From assembly GCA_002490315.1 (NCBI GenBank), contig DLKG01000011.1, forward strand, positions 1 through 5,637: a stretch of DNA of 5,637 nt, given 5' to 3'. Below the pieces are notes generated by a model. The model worked only from the letters and a program-made list of their open reading frames with translations, searched no databases and was not told where the DNA came from. Below are positions 1 through 5,637 of this stretch, in pieces. This DNA is from Prevotella sp. UBA7594 (GTDB lineage Bacteria > Bacteroidota > Bacteroidia > Bacteroidales > Bacteroidaceae). The first letter of the stretch is position 1; each line of letters starts with the position of its first letter. A program made the translations under genes and the position numbers.

Positions 1-13
1 CAGTTATTGTGGC

Positions 14-27
14 TTTGTCGGGGGCGA
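14..27. repeat. 14-bp GC-rich repeat, left copy (inverted relative to 5601-5614)
   Basis: The sequence TTTGTCGGGGGCGA occurs here, and its exact reverse complement occurs at 5601-5614. The two copies therefore enclose nearly the whole window in inverted orientation. A shorter word, CAGTTATT at 1-8, also recurs as its reverse complement at 5578-5585, but in an order that does not extend the same repeat. The pair may be two copies of a dispersed intergenic element. Nothing shows that they are ends of a mobile element: no transposase or target duplication is visible. Confidence 0.45.
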
Positions 28-170
28 CATTTCCTAGTTGATGACGTATATTTATGCAATTTTCTTTTCTTTTCCTTAGACTCAGTGTCGGTTATTACCC
101 TCTAATTAGCCGTTAGTTTGACAAATTTGCGGGTTTCGTTGAATAAAAGTGAAATTTTGTTGGATAAAAC

Positions 171-201
171 TTTGATAAATTAATAAATTTTCATAAATTT
201 G
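171..201 (+). promoter_or_regulatory. Candidate Bacteroidota-type promoter for the susC-susD operon
   Basis: A TTTG at 171-174 (-33 element) is followed after 19 bp by TAAATTTG at 194-201, an exact match to the TAnnTTTG -7 element used by the Bacteroidota primary sigma factor. Spacing and both elements agree with the known consensus. The start of transcription would fall a few bases after 201, roughly 206-212, giving a leader of about 400 nt to the susC ATG. The spacer is AT-rich and contains three ATAAATT words (175, 183 and 193). No equally good match was found closer to susC. The assignment is by motif only. Confidence 0.6.
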
Positions 202-243
202 CAACCGAAAGCAATAGATAATAAGACTTGCTAACGACTGAAC

Positions 244-260
244 TTGGTCGTGAAGACCAA
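244..260 (+). other. Leader hairpin TTGGTC-GTGAA-GACCAA
   Basis: A perfect 6-bp inverted repeat with a 5-nt loop lies about 35-40 nt after the predicted transcription start. An alternative pairing overlaps it: ACGAC (234-238) can pair with GTCGT (247-251), so the two stems exclude each other. That could form a simple switch in the leader RNA, but both stems are short. No U-tract follows, so it is not an intrinsic terminator for the + strand. The function is unknown. Confidence 0.35.
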
Positions 261-389
261 AAATCAGGAAATAAAACACTTAATTAGAGAGTTATTTTAG
301 CATAAAATTAACATACTATATACATAAAAGGACAGTATAAATATACAAAAACAACACATCATCACCACCCAACCCCAAAAATGACAAAA

Positions 390-478
390 TGAAAGCGGCT
401 CTTTAGCCTATCTAAAGTGCCACTTTAGCAAGCTTAAAGCGACGCTTTACAGCAGCTAAAGCGCCCCTTTAGCTAAAG
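390..478. repeat. Array of 22-bp dyad repeats with half-sites every 11 bp
   Basis: CTTTAG and CTAAAG alternate at an exact 11-bp step: CTTTAG 401, CTAAAG 412, CTTTAG 423, TTAAAG 434, CTTTAC 445, CTAAAG 456, CTTTAG 467. A degenerate TGAAAG lies one step earlier at 390, and a last CTAAAG at 473 breaks the step by a 5-bp deletion. The period is thus 22 bp, and each unit is an inverted repeat. Dyad centres fall at 398, 420, 442 and 464. The two best dyads are CTAAAGTG-C-CACTTTAG (412-428) and TAAAGCG-A-CGCTTTA (435-449). Between them a T:A pair is replaced by C:G on both arms, which is compensatory. The array could be a row of operator half-sites on one helix face or a run of hairpins in the susC leader. 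I do not recognise it as a named element. Confidence 0.8.
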
Positions 479-487
479 ACGAACGCT

Positions 488-503
488 GTTAACGGGCGTT
501 AAC
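488..503. repeat. Palindrome GTTAACG-GG-CGTTAAC
   Basis: This is a perfect 7-bp inverted repeat around a 2-bp centre, 10 bp after the end of the 22-bp array and about 100 bp before the susC start. As RNA it would fold as GUUAAC stems with a GGGC tetraloop. As DNA it has the size and symmetry of a dimeric operator. It is followed by a run of A, not T, so it is not a + strand terminator. A weaker pair, AAGCG (518-522) with CGCTT (536-540), lies just downstream. Confidence 0.45.
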
Positions 504-604
504 AAAAAGTGTCGGATAAGCGCCGGTTTTCGTGACGCTTTGCTATGATAAGAGAGAGTTAAGGAATAAAAAGTAAAACAAACATTAGAGAGATTGATTT
601 TCAG

Positions 605-3600
605 ATGAACAAAAGACTAAAGATGCTTTTTGCAAGCCAGCTGCTCGCAGCGAGCACGGCGCTTGCCCAGTCGCAGTTTAGCGGAAAGGTTGTCTCAGCC
701 GACGACGGCGAGCCAGTGATTGGCGCCACCGTCCGCGTGGCAGGCACCGACGCTGCTGTCGTCACCGACATCGATGGCAATTTCGCCATTGCCGTTCCGG
801 CAGGCGGCAAGGAACTCAAGGTTTCGTACATCGGTATGGACGACAAGACTGTGCACATTCAGGGTAACCACATGACCATCAGCCTCACCCCCCAACGAGC
901 ACAGCCTCGACGAAGTGGTTGTTACGGGCTACGGCGTGACGCGCAAGGCGGCATTCACAGGCGCCGCCACCACCATCAACAAAGACCTCATGGACCACCG
1001 CAACGACGCCAACCCCATCAAGTCGCTTGAGGGCACCGTGCCCGGACTCCAACTCTCAACCACCTCCGGCCAGCCGGGCGCCCCACAAACCATCTTCATC
1101 CGTGGCCGCAACTCCGTCAACTCAGGCACGCAGCCGCTTTACGTCATCGACGGCATCCCCTTCAATGCCGACCCTGTCGGCGTGCATATGGACGAGGGCG
1201 TGACCATCTCGCCCCTCGCCAATCTCAATTCATCCGACATCGAGAGCATCACTGTCCTCAAGGACGCCACCGCCACGTCCATCTATGGCTCGCGCGCCGC
1301 CAACGGCGTCATCGTCATCACCACAAAGCGCGGCAGCAAGGGCAAGACAAAAGTGAACTTCACGGCGAAACTCGGCTGGGAGTCGTTGCCCTCCTACACC
1401 AACAACTATAAGCTCTGCAACGCCGAGCAGAATCTGGAGCTCGCCACCGAGGCGCTTCTCAACTCCTACAAGGAGCTTGGCGCCGCCTCCACATTCGGCT
1501 ACTACAACGAGGCTTATGAGCTCGGACTCTCCTACGACCAGCAGGGGGCCGAGGATTTCTACGACTTCTTCACGGGAGGTTGGCTCACGCAGTATCGCGA
1601 GTCGGGCAAGTCTACCGACTGGATGAAGGAAATCACGCGCAAGGGACTTATACAGGAGTATGGCTTCGACATCAACTCCGGCGCCAAAGACCCGTCCGCC
1701 CCAACCTTCTACCTCTCCTACAACTATCTCTCCAACGAGAGCTTCATGAAGGGAAAGGATCTCAAGCGCCACACGCTGCGCTTCAATCTCGATCAGCAGC
1801 CGAGCCGCCTCTTCAAGTATGGCATCAACACCAACTTCTCCTATTCCGTCATCAACAACGGAGCAGGCGGAGGATACTATAGCGACCCGCTCACACAGGT
1901 CTACATAATGAACCCCATGACGCCCGTCTACGATGCCAACGGCGACTGGAACTTCGACACTACGACAGGCTACAATCCTGTGGCTCTGCGCTCCAAGAAC
2001 GGCGACCAGGACAAGGCCACGCAGTATCAGGCCATCATTTCGCCCTACGTGCAAATCAACATCTTGCCTGAGCTTACCTGGATGACGAAGGGCGGACTCG
2101 ACCTCTACCAGGTGAAGGAGTTCGGCTACTGGTCGTTCCTCAACCCGCAGGGAGCCGCCATGAACGGTATGGGCGAGGAGAACACGAACACGCGCTCGCT
2201 GCTCACCATCACCAACACGCTCAACTACATCAAGTCGTTTGGCGACCACCATCTCAACGTACTCCTCGGACAGGAGGGACAGAAGACGCACATCGCACGC
2301 TCATACCTTGAGGGCACCAACTATCCCGTGCAGGACAAGACAGAGATAGGACTCACGTCCACACCGGCGGCTGCCGCAACGTACAAATACAATCTTGTCC
2401 TCGGCTCGTTCTTCTCCAACGTGCAGTACGACTACGACAACAAGTACTATCTCTCGGCTTCCTGGCGTACAGACGGTTCTTCGCGCTTCGGCAAGAACAA
2501 CCGCTGGGCTTCCTTCTGGTCGGTGGGCGGCAAGTACCGTCTCTCGTCAGAGAAATTCATGGAGCCAGTGCGCCCGTGGCTCAACGACCTCACCTTCCGC
2601 GCCAGCTACGGCACGACGGGCAATCAGGACGTGGGCGACCACACCAATGCCGACTATTACTCCTGGATTGTGGCTGAGGACACCTATAGCTACGGCTACA
2701 ACTACGCCGGACAGCCTGGAGCGCGCCATGAGCAGTTTGGCTCCTCCAACCTCAAGTGGGAGAAGACGGGCAAGTTCAACGTTGGCTTCGACGCCACGCT
2801 CTTCCAGCGCCTCTTCCTCACCTTCGACTATTACAACCACAAGACCACCGACATGGTGTTCGCCGTGCCCATCAGTATGATAACCGGCCTCTCGGAGTAC
2901 TACAAGAACATCGGCTCCCTCTCCAACAAGGGCATCGAGTTCTCCGTCGGAGTCAACATCTTGCAAAACCAGGACTGGTACTGGAATCTCACGCTCACAG
3001 GGTCGCACAACAAAAACAAGGTGCTGAAGCTCTCCACCGACGACCCGATTGAAACCTCCATCTCCATTACCGAGGCCGGGCGTCCGCTCTATCAATGGAA
3101 GATGAAGGAGTACGCCGGTGTCGACACGCAGACGGGTGAGGCGCTGTGGTACCTCAACGAGACTGGCAGCGAGACGACCAATAACTACAACAAGGCCGCC
3201 AAGCGCTATCTCGGCGACGCCAATCCTTCCTTCTTCGGCTCTCTGCAAAACACGCTGAAATGGAAAGGCATCGACTTCTCGTTCCAGTTCAACTACTCCC
3301 TCGGCGGCAAGATCTTCGGCAACAACCTCCGCTACGACGAGCAGATCGGCACCTCGTTCTACGAGAACTACACGCTCTACGTCTACAATAACCGCTGGCA
3401 GAAGCCAGGCGACGTCACCGACGTGCCGCGCCTCTCCACCGACGACGCCTACGCCAACAAGGCTTCCTCGCGCTTCCTCATGAGCCGCAACTATCTGAAG
3501 CTGCGCTCCATGTCGCTCGGCTATTCGCTGCCGAAGGCTTGGGTGAAGAAAGCAGGGCTCGACAACGCGCGCATCTTCGTCAATGCCGAGAACCTCTACA

Positions 3601-3719
3601 CGTGGACTGCCAGCGACTACCGCGGTTTCGACCCCTCTGGCGTCGGCGCCAATGGCAACCAGTGGTGGAACTATCCGCTCGCACGCTCCGTGGTGTTCGG
3701 AGTGCAGGTGGGACTGTGA
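605..3719 (+). CDS. SusC/RagA-family TonB-dependent outer-membrane transporter (frameshifted by one base)
   Basis: This is the outer-membrane beta-barrel of a SusCD pair, importing a ligand captured by its SusD partner at TonB expense. As written, the frame opened by ATG 605 leaves the SusC sequence in a six-C run at 888-893 and stops at 1030; the rest continues in another frame from there to 3719. Dropping one C restores a 1037-residue protein, typical for SusC. Restored domains: signal peptide about 1-21 (ends STALA, then QSQF); carboxypeptidase-regulatory-like domain about 25-96 (FSGKVVSADDGEPVIGATV, SYIGMDDKTV); the EVVVTGYG junction about 103-110; TonB plug to about 243 with SLEGTVPGLQ, IRGRNS, PLYVIDG, ESITVLKDAT and YGSRAANG; then barrel strands to a final ARSVVFGVQVGL, ending in L where F is usual. 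Tandem stops TGA TAA follow. The GTG at 915 is not a plausible start because it would remove the signal peptide and N-terminal domain. The disruption may be a sequencing error, a real mutation or recoding. The substrate is unknown. Confidence 0.93.
888..893 (+). other. Six-C run carrying the susC frameshift
   Basis: The bases around this run read ACC CCC CAA CGA in the upstream frame, which leads into nonsense and a TGA at 1028-1030. With five Cs the reading is ACC CCC AAC GAG CAC AGC CTC GAC GAA, that is TPNEHSLDE followed directly by VVVTGYG, the canonical junction between the N-terminal domain and the plug in SusC proteins. The extra base is therefore located to this run. It is a +1 insertion in a homopolymer, the commonest site of indel error and of slippage. 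Confidence 0.9.
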
Positions 3720-3789
3720 TAATGTTTAATGTTAAGTGTTAAATGTTAGACTGGATATTTGATAAAATATAATAAATCGAAAACAGGTT
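3720..3789 (+). other. susC-susD intercistronic gap with a 7-bp microrepeat
   Basis: The 70-bp gap begins with the second stop codon TAA. It contains four consecutive heptads between 3721 and 3748, with TGTT at 3723, 3730, 3737 and 3744. The remainder is A/T-rich with a weak promoter-like GATATTTG (3754-3761) that differs from TAnnTTTG and has no -33 partner. No terminator hairpin is visible, so co-transcription of the two genes is likely. The leader before the susD ATG is A-rich. The AGG at 3785-3787 is only two bases from the ATG, too close to act as a Shine-Dalgarno site. Confidence 0.6.
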
Positions 3790-5256
3790 ATGAACAAATA
3801 CATAAAGAATATATCACTTGCTCTTGCTGTGGCGTTCGGGTTGTCGGCGTGCGACTTCGACCCCGAACTCACGCAGGACGTCAACACTTCCGATGCCTTC
3901 AAGAGCGTGCAGGACGTGAAGAACGGCACGGCAGGTGCCTATCAGGCGCTCGCCTATTATCCCTTCCTCGGCAACTATGCCGTAGCATTCGGCGACTTTG
4001 CCGGCGGACTCGCCACGGGCAGCGCCTCCTCCGGACATTTCTATTCCGTGTCCTACTGGTCGGTCAGCGACACCGACGAGGAGATGGAAGGCGTATGGCA
4101 GTATGGCTTCAAGGTCATCGACGCTGCCGTGCGCACCATTAACGGCTCCGACGCTCTCCTTGCAGCCGACCCGAACATGGATGATGACGACAAAGCCACC
4201 GTCTATTACAACGTTTCGCAATGCTACGCCCTCCGCGCCCTCGCGTACTTCACGCTCACGCAGTATTTCTGCTATCCCTACGCCAAGGGTGCCGACCAGA
4301 AAGGTCTACCTATCGTTAAGGATCAGCCTGTTGAGGCTTTTCAGACAATGGAGCGCGCCTCGCTCGGCGACACCTATCAGTTTATGCTCGACGACATCGC
4401 TGCCGCTCTCAACTACAACGAAAAGGCAGGGCAACCAGATCTTCAGTTCTTCTATCTGAACCGCGCCGCCATCTACGCCCTCAAGGCACGTGTATGTCTT
4501 TACATGGGCAAGTACGACGACGCTGAGGCTGCAGCCAAGCAGGCTATAAACCTCAAGGGAAAGGGCAGCGCCGACTATGCCGACCTCAATCCGTCTGACG
4601 ACGTGTATCTCTCGATGTGGGCGTCGCTCAGTCCGAGCGACGAGGACATCTTCACGCTCTCCAAAACGGTGGACGACAATCTCTCCGCCAACGCTCTCAA
4701 CACGCTCTGGGGCTCGTACTACGGTAAGGTGTCTGCCTACGGGCAGAGCTTCTTCAGCTCCACTGACGTCCGCGTGAAGCTCATAGGCGAGGTGGACGGC
4801 AACACGCCAGCCTCGAAGAAGTGGCAGGGCATAGAGTCGTCGCAGGCGACAAGCAACATCCCCGTCTTCCGCAAGTCGGAGATGGCGCTCATCATTGCCG
4901 AGTGTGAGGCACGCGCAGGAAACGTCAGTGAGGCGCAGAAGTATCTTGGCTACACCGCCAAGCGCGATTCCCAGTATGCCGCTGCCGACGGCACGTGTGA
5001 TCTCTCCAAGCTCCCGTCCGACAAAGACCAACTGCTCGACTTCATCTGGAAGGAGTCGACGCGCGAGTTCCTCGGTGAGGGCCACTTCCTATCGGAGGCT
5101 CGTCGCCTCGACAAGACCATCACCGTCATGAACGGCGCATGCACGACATTCCGTCCCGCCAACTTCGTATTCCCTATTCCTGCTGCCGAAATCAACGCAG
5201 GCTTCATGAAGGAGCAGAACACGGAATGGGAAAACGCACTCCCCGAACGCGATTGA
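3790..5256 (+). CDS. SusD/RagB-family surface lipoprotein, ligand-binding partner of the SusC-like transporter
   Basis: The 488-residue protein is the expected length for the SusD family and lies directly after its SusC partner, which is the standard order. It begins with a lipoprotein signal peptide: a Lys-containing N-region, a hydrophobic stretch, and the lipobox LSAC with the lipidated Cys at 21. The residues after Cys, DFDPE, are acidic, in keeping with the surface-export signal of Bacteroidota lipoproteins. The helical TPR-like scaffold is visible at about 125-165 (ALRALAYFTLTQYF), 189-209, 221-253 (ALKARVCLYMGKYDDAEAAA) and 358-386 (SEMALIIAECEARAGNVSEA). The C-terminal SusD signature follows: KESTREFLGEGHFLSEARR about 421-439, then FPIPAAEINAG about 461-471 and QN before the end. 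SusD proteins cap the SusC barrel and bind the incoming glycan or peptide. No frameshift or missing segment is seen. The ligand cannot be read from the sequence. Confidence 0.96.
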   Translation: MNKYIKNISLALAVAFGLSACDFDPELTQDVNTSDAFKSVQDVKNGTAGAYQALAYYPFLGNYAVAFGDFAGGLATGSASSGHFYSVSYWSVSDTDEEMEGVWQYGFKVIDAAVRTINGSDALLAADPNMDDDDKATVYYNVSQCYALRALAYFTLTQYFCYPYAKGADQKGLPIVKDQPVEAFQTMERASLGDTYQFMLDDIAAALNYNEKAGQPDLQFFYLNRAAIYALKARVCLYMGKYDDAEAAAKQAINLKGKGSADYADLNPSDDVYLSMWASLSPSDEDIFTLSKTVDDNLSANALNTLWGSYYGKVSAYGQSFFSSTDVRVKLIGEVDGNTPASKKWQGIESSQATSNIPVFRKSEMALIIAECEARAGNVSEAQKYLGYTAKRDSQYAAADGTCDLSKLPSDKDQLLDFIWKESTREFLGEGHFLSEARRLDKTITVMNGACTTFRPANFVFPIPAAEINAGFMKEQNTEWENALPERD

Positions 5257-5264
5257 TTCTCCAG

Positions 5265-5320
5265 TTTGGAATTTTGAATTAGGAATTTTGAATTAGGAGT
5301 TTGGAATTTTGAATTAGGAG
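5265..5320. repeat. Heptad microrepeat array (TTWKGAA x 8)
   Basis: Starting nine bases after the susD stop, the sequence divides without a gap into eight 7-bp units: TTTGGAA, TTTTGAA, TTAGGAA, TTTTGAA, TTAGGAG, TTTGGAA, TTTTGAA, TTAGGAG. The same heptads recur between the GC cores of the 74-bp repeats, for example three GAATTTT units starting at 5438, 5445 and 5452. The period of 7 is not a multiple of 3 and the units are low in complexity, so this is not coding sequence. Confidence 0.8.
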
Positions 5321-5532
5321 TTATTCTCGGGCTTCGCCCTGCGATTAGGAATTGTCCAATTAGGAATTAGGAATTTTGAATTTTGAATTAGGAGTTATTC
5401 TCGGGCTTCGCCCTGCGATTAGGAATTATCCAGTTTTGAATTTTGAATTTTGAATTTTGAATTAGGAGTTATTCTCGGGCTTCGCCCTGCGATTAGGAAT
5501 TATCCAGTTTGGAATTTTGAATTTTGAGTTTT
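5311..5532. repeat. Three tandem copies of a 74-bp repeat with a GC hairpin core
   Basis: The copies start at 5311, 5385 and 5459, exactly 74 bp apart. The first 43 bp are identical in all three (5311-5353, 5385-5427, 5459-5501). The remaining 31 bp differ at 2 positions between copies 2 and 3 and at 6 positions between copies 1 and 2. Each core holds a small stem-loop GGGC-TTC-GCCC (5329-5339, 5403-5413, 5477-5487) flanked by ATTAGGA-type words. The variable part is made of heptads. The perfect cores suggest recent duplication or gene conversion, or constraint. The hairpins lack U-tracts, so they are poor intrinsic terminators, though they could protect the mRNA 3' end. Confidence 0.9.
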
Positions 5533-5590
5533 GAATTTGGAATTAGAAATTTTGAATTATGGGCTTCGTTCCGGCAAAATAACTGGGAGA

Positions 5591-5608
5591 GGGGGCGCCC
5601 TCGCCCCC
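5591..5608 (+). terminator. GC-rich hairpin GGGGGCG-CCCT-CGCCCCC, possible terminator
   Basis: This is a perfect 7-bp, all-GC stem with a 4-nt loop, 335 bp after the susD stop, followed by GACAAATTTT. The stem is very stable, but the T-run is delayed and short, so it fits an intrinsic terminator only loosely. It is the strongest hairpin downstream of susD, and no better terminator was seen nearer the stop codon. It could equally be part of the dispersed repeat whose 14-bp word overlaps its right arm. Confidence 0.3.
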
Positions 5609-5614
5609 GACAAA
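5601..5614. repeat. 14-bp GC-rich repeat, right copy
   Basis: TCGCCCCCGACAAA is the exact reverse complement of bases 14-27. Its first half forms most of the right arm of the hairpin at 5591-5608, but the left copy lacks the matching arm and so does not form that hairpin within the window. This suggests that the 14-mer, not the hairpin, is the shared unit. Confidence 0.45.
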
Positions 5615-5637
5615 TTTTGGATGTCGCAACGGCAATG

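Larger units (their letters stand above)
1..604. other. Non-coding upstream region of the SusC/SusD pair
   Basis: No convincing gene is seen in these 604 bases on either strand. Bases 1-170 are AT-rich and hold nothing I can name, apart from a GC-rich 14-mer (14-27) that recurs inverted at the right end of the window and an 8-bp palindrome CTAATTAG (102-109). From 171 on the region looks regulatory: a promoter candidate (171-201), a leader hairpin (244-260), an AT-rich stretch (about 261-350), a phased repeat array (390-478), a palindrome (488-503) and an A-rich stretch before the susC start. If the promoter is real, the leader is about 400 nt, which is long for a bacterial mRNA. Confidence 0.8.
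5257..5637. other. Non-coding, repeat-rich region downstream of susD
   Basis: No gene is supported in these 381 bases. The first part (5265-5320) is eight uninterrupted 7-bp units of the form TTWKGAA. It runs into three 74-bp tandem repeats (5311-5532), then a degraded tail (5533-5580) with a GGGCTTCG at 5561-5568 echoing the repeat core. A strong GC hairpin lies at 5591-5608. An ATG at 5621 opens a frame to the window end, but too little is present to call a gene. Confidence 0.75.

Noticed and set aside
1..105. Open frame entering from the left edge and ending with TAA at 103-105
   Set aside because: Only 34 codons, AT-rich and Phe/Leu-rich, with no recognisable domain and codon use unlike the two real genes. 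It cannot be supported as the end of an upstream gene.
381..406. Two tiny overlapping ORFs (ATG ACA AAA TGA, then ATG AAA GCG GCT CTT TAG) in the leader
   Set aside because: The ATGA overlap resembles coupled leader peptides, but they are 3 and 5 codons long with no regulatory codon run, and such short ORFs are expected by chance.
482..510. Palindrome at 488-503 plus the following A-run as a terminator for a minus-strand transcript
   Set aside because: Read on the minus strand, the T-run precedes the stem, not follows it, so it cannot act as a terminator in that direction; on the + strand the stem is followed by A.
894..1030. Tail of the first frame as a genuine C-terminus of a small secreted protein
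   Set aside because: After the C run the translation turns into Arg/His/Gln-rich sequence, while the alternative frame reads conserved plug sequence over the same bases.
1230..2291. Long open frame on the minus strand (353 codons) inside susC, with others at 2547-3248 and 4306-5085
   Set aside because: They lie fully antisense to well-conserved SusC and SusD sequence. Their translations are Val/Leu/Arg/Glu-rich and low in order, as expected from the complement of GC-rich codons, and no domain is recognisable.
915..3719. susC starting at the GTG at 915 as a complete gene
   Set aside because: This start would lie at the VVVTGYG junction and would lack the signal peptide and N-terminal domain, both of which are present just upstream in the other frame. 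A frameshifted single gene explains the sequence better.
3754..3761. Internal promoter for susD (GATATTTG)
   Set aside because: It misses the T of TAnnTTTG and has no TTTG or TTG at the right distance upstream. Co-transcription with susC is simpler.
5329..5339. Repeat-core hairpins as intrinsic terminators of susD
   Set aside because: The stem is only 4 bp with a 3-nt loop and no T-run follows in any of the three copies.
5311..5532. CRISPR array
   Set aside because: The 31-bp intervals are similar to each other and made of heptads, not unique spacers, and no cas gene is present. This is a plain tandem repeat.
5621..5637. Start of a further gene at the right edge (ATG 5621 or ATG 5635)
   Set aside because: At most five codons are visible, with no leader or similarity to judge by.

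Overview
The window carries one SusC/SusD-type outer-membrane uptake pair, both genes on the + strand, set between two long AT-rich non-coding regions that are full of ordered repeats. The organism is almost certainly a Bacteroidota member, most likely Bacteroidales (Prevotella/Bacteroides-like). The evidence is the SusC/SusD pairing, the fused carboxypeptidase-regulatory-like plus TonB plug architecture, a Bacteroidota-style promoter (TTTG, 19 bp, TAAATTTG), and A-rich leaders without a usable Shine-Dalgarno sequence. The coding DNA is GC-rich with many C/G third positions, while the intergenic DNA is strongly AT-rich.

Layout: 1-604 is non-coding. It holds the best promoter candidate (171-201), a leader hairpin (244-260), a regular array of alternating CTTTAG/CTAAAG half-sites spaced exactly 11 bp apart (390-478), and a separate palindrome (488-503). 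The SusC-like TonB-dependent transporter follows at 605-3719. Its reading frame is broken by one extra C in a six-C run (888-893). Removing one C gives a full-length 1037-residue protein with an intact junction between the N-terminal domain and the plug. A 70-bp gap (3720-3789) contains four 7-bp repeats, then an intact 488-residue SusD-like surface lipoprotein lies at 3790-5256. The 381 bp after it (5257-5637) are non-coding: a heptad microrepeat array, three 74-bp tandem repeats each with a small GC hairpin, and a strong GC hairpin near the right edge.

How the parts work together: the SusD-like lipoprotein would sit on the cell surface as a lid and ligand-binding subunit over the SusC-like beta-barrel, which imports the captured ligand (usually an oligosaccharide, sometimes a peptide) using TonB energy. 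No glycoside hydrolase, peptidase, sigma/anti-sigma pair, hybrid two-component system or SusR-like regulator is in the window, so the substrate cannot be assigned.

The protein-coding content is a familiar system. The less explained material is non-coding: the helically phased 22-bp dyad array upstream of susC, the heptad and 74-bp repeats downstream, and the frameshift at the N-terminal-domain/plug boundary.
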